A DNA stretch of 5,210 nt from Caryophanales bacterium UBA5732 (GTDB lineage: Bacteria > Bacillota_I > Bacilli_A > Izemoplasmatales > Hujiaoplasmataceae), in assembly GCA_002419445.1 (NCBI GenBank), contig DIGC01000099.1:1-5210 (forward strand). Direction: 5' to 3'. The stretch's first letter is position 1. Every line of letters begins with the position of its first letter. Below are positions 5,058 to 5,210 of this stretch, one piece after another. The position numbers were made by a program, and so were the translations under genes. The notes under the pieces were generated by a model that saw only the letters and a program-made list of their open reading frames with translations, searched no databases and was not told the origin of the DNA.

Positions 5058-5210
5058 CTAGTAATGAACGCGTTTCTTACTTACTTGCATTTGGACTATA
5101 GTAAGAACTAATATAATCGCAAACAATATCAATGAACCTGCCGCAGCAACCGATAATTGTCCAGCTTTGCTACCGTCAATAAATTGATAGATGTACATAA
5201 CGATTGATTG
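5058..5210 (-). CDS. MalF/UgpA-type ABC sugar permease, C-terminal 50 residues only
   Basis: The minus-strand frame open at the right edge encodes 50 residues and ends at a TAG (5058-5060). The sequence begins QSIVMYIYQF, has a G-S-K-A-G-Q-L-S-V-A-A-A-G-S segment, then a final hydrophobic helix (about residues 25-40 of the fragment) and a basic tail SKKRVHY. This matches the usual C-terminus of MalF/UgpA/LacF-type permeases, where a T-x-x-x-Y-x-x-x-F segment, a small-residue A-x-A-A-x-S turn and a last helix precede a short basic tail. The EAA loop and most of the protein lie outside the window. It is the partner of the MalG-type subunit, which starts 16 bases later. It was identified from a short fragment, but the context makes it very likely. 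Confidence 0.85.
   Translation of the reverse strand, partial: QSIVMYIYQFIDGSKAGQLSVAAAGSLILFAIILVLTIVQMQVSKKRVHY

Noticed and set aside
5065..5078. AACGCGTT palindrome as a second operator
   Set aside because: It lies in the coding tail (KKRV) of the upstream permease, its centre does not align with the cre consensus, and the outer positions do not match.

Overview
The window is a low-GC, gene-dense stretch with every recognisable gene on the minus strand. It looks like part of a carbohydrate-type ABC importer locus from a low-GC Gram-positive (Firmicutes or Mollicutes-type) bacterium. Three features suggest this: strong AGGAGG-type ribosome binding sites, lipobox-anchored (not periplasmic) binding proteins, and Thr/Pro-rich linkers after the lipidated cysteine. 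About 20 tryptophans are all encoded by TGG, and the visible stops are TAA or TAG. This fits the standard genetic code and argues against a UGA-Trp Mollicute such as Mycoplasma. An Acholeplasma/Izemoplasma-like relative is a plausible guess, not something the sequence proves.

Reading right to left (the direction of transcription): 5058-5210 holds the last 50 residues of a MalF/UgpA-type permease that begins outside the window. It is followed after 16 bases by a MalG/UgpE-type permease with an unusual N-terminal extension of about 200 residues (3578-5041). After 13 bases comes a small lipoprotein with an EF-hand/dockerin-like calcium loop and a C-terminal Ig-like motif (3025-3564). Then comes a 635-residue substrate-binding lipoprotein (1028-2935) with its own likely promoter and an Ig-like domain between the lipid anchor and the binding domain. 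Last, beyond a 116-base intergenic region with a promoter candidate and a CcpA/LacI-like palindrome, is another lipoprotein (1-911, cut by the window edge). It has a seven- to eight-fold APTT repeat linker, two atrophied Ig-like domains and the beginning of a probable OB-fold domain.

Together the two permeases and the binding protein form the membrane and capture parts of a CUT1-like (probably sugar or sugar-derivative) importer. No ATPase is in the window, so it must lie outside or be a shared MsmX-type ATPase (inference). The small lipoprotein in the middle of the operon has no function I recognise. It shares an Ig-like signature with the binding protein and could be an accessory surface component. 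The substrate cannot be told from the sequence. No RNA genes, insertion sequences, CRISPR arrays or convincing intrinsic terminators were seen.
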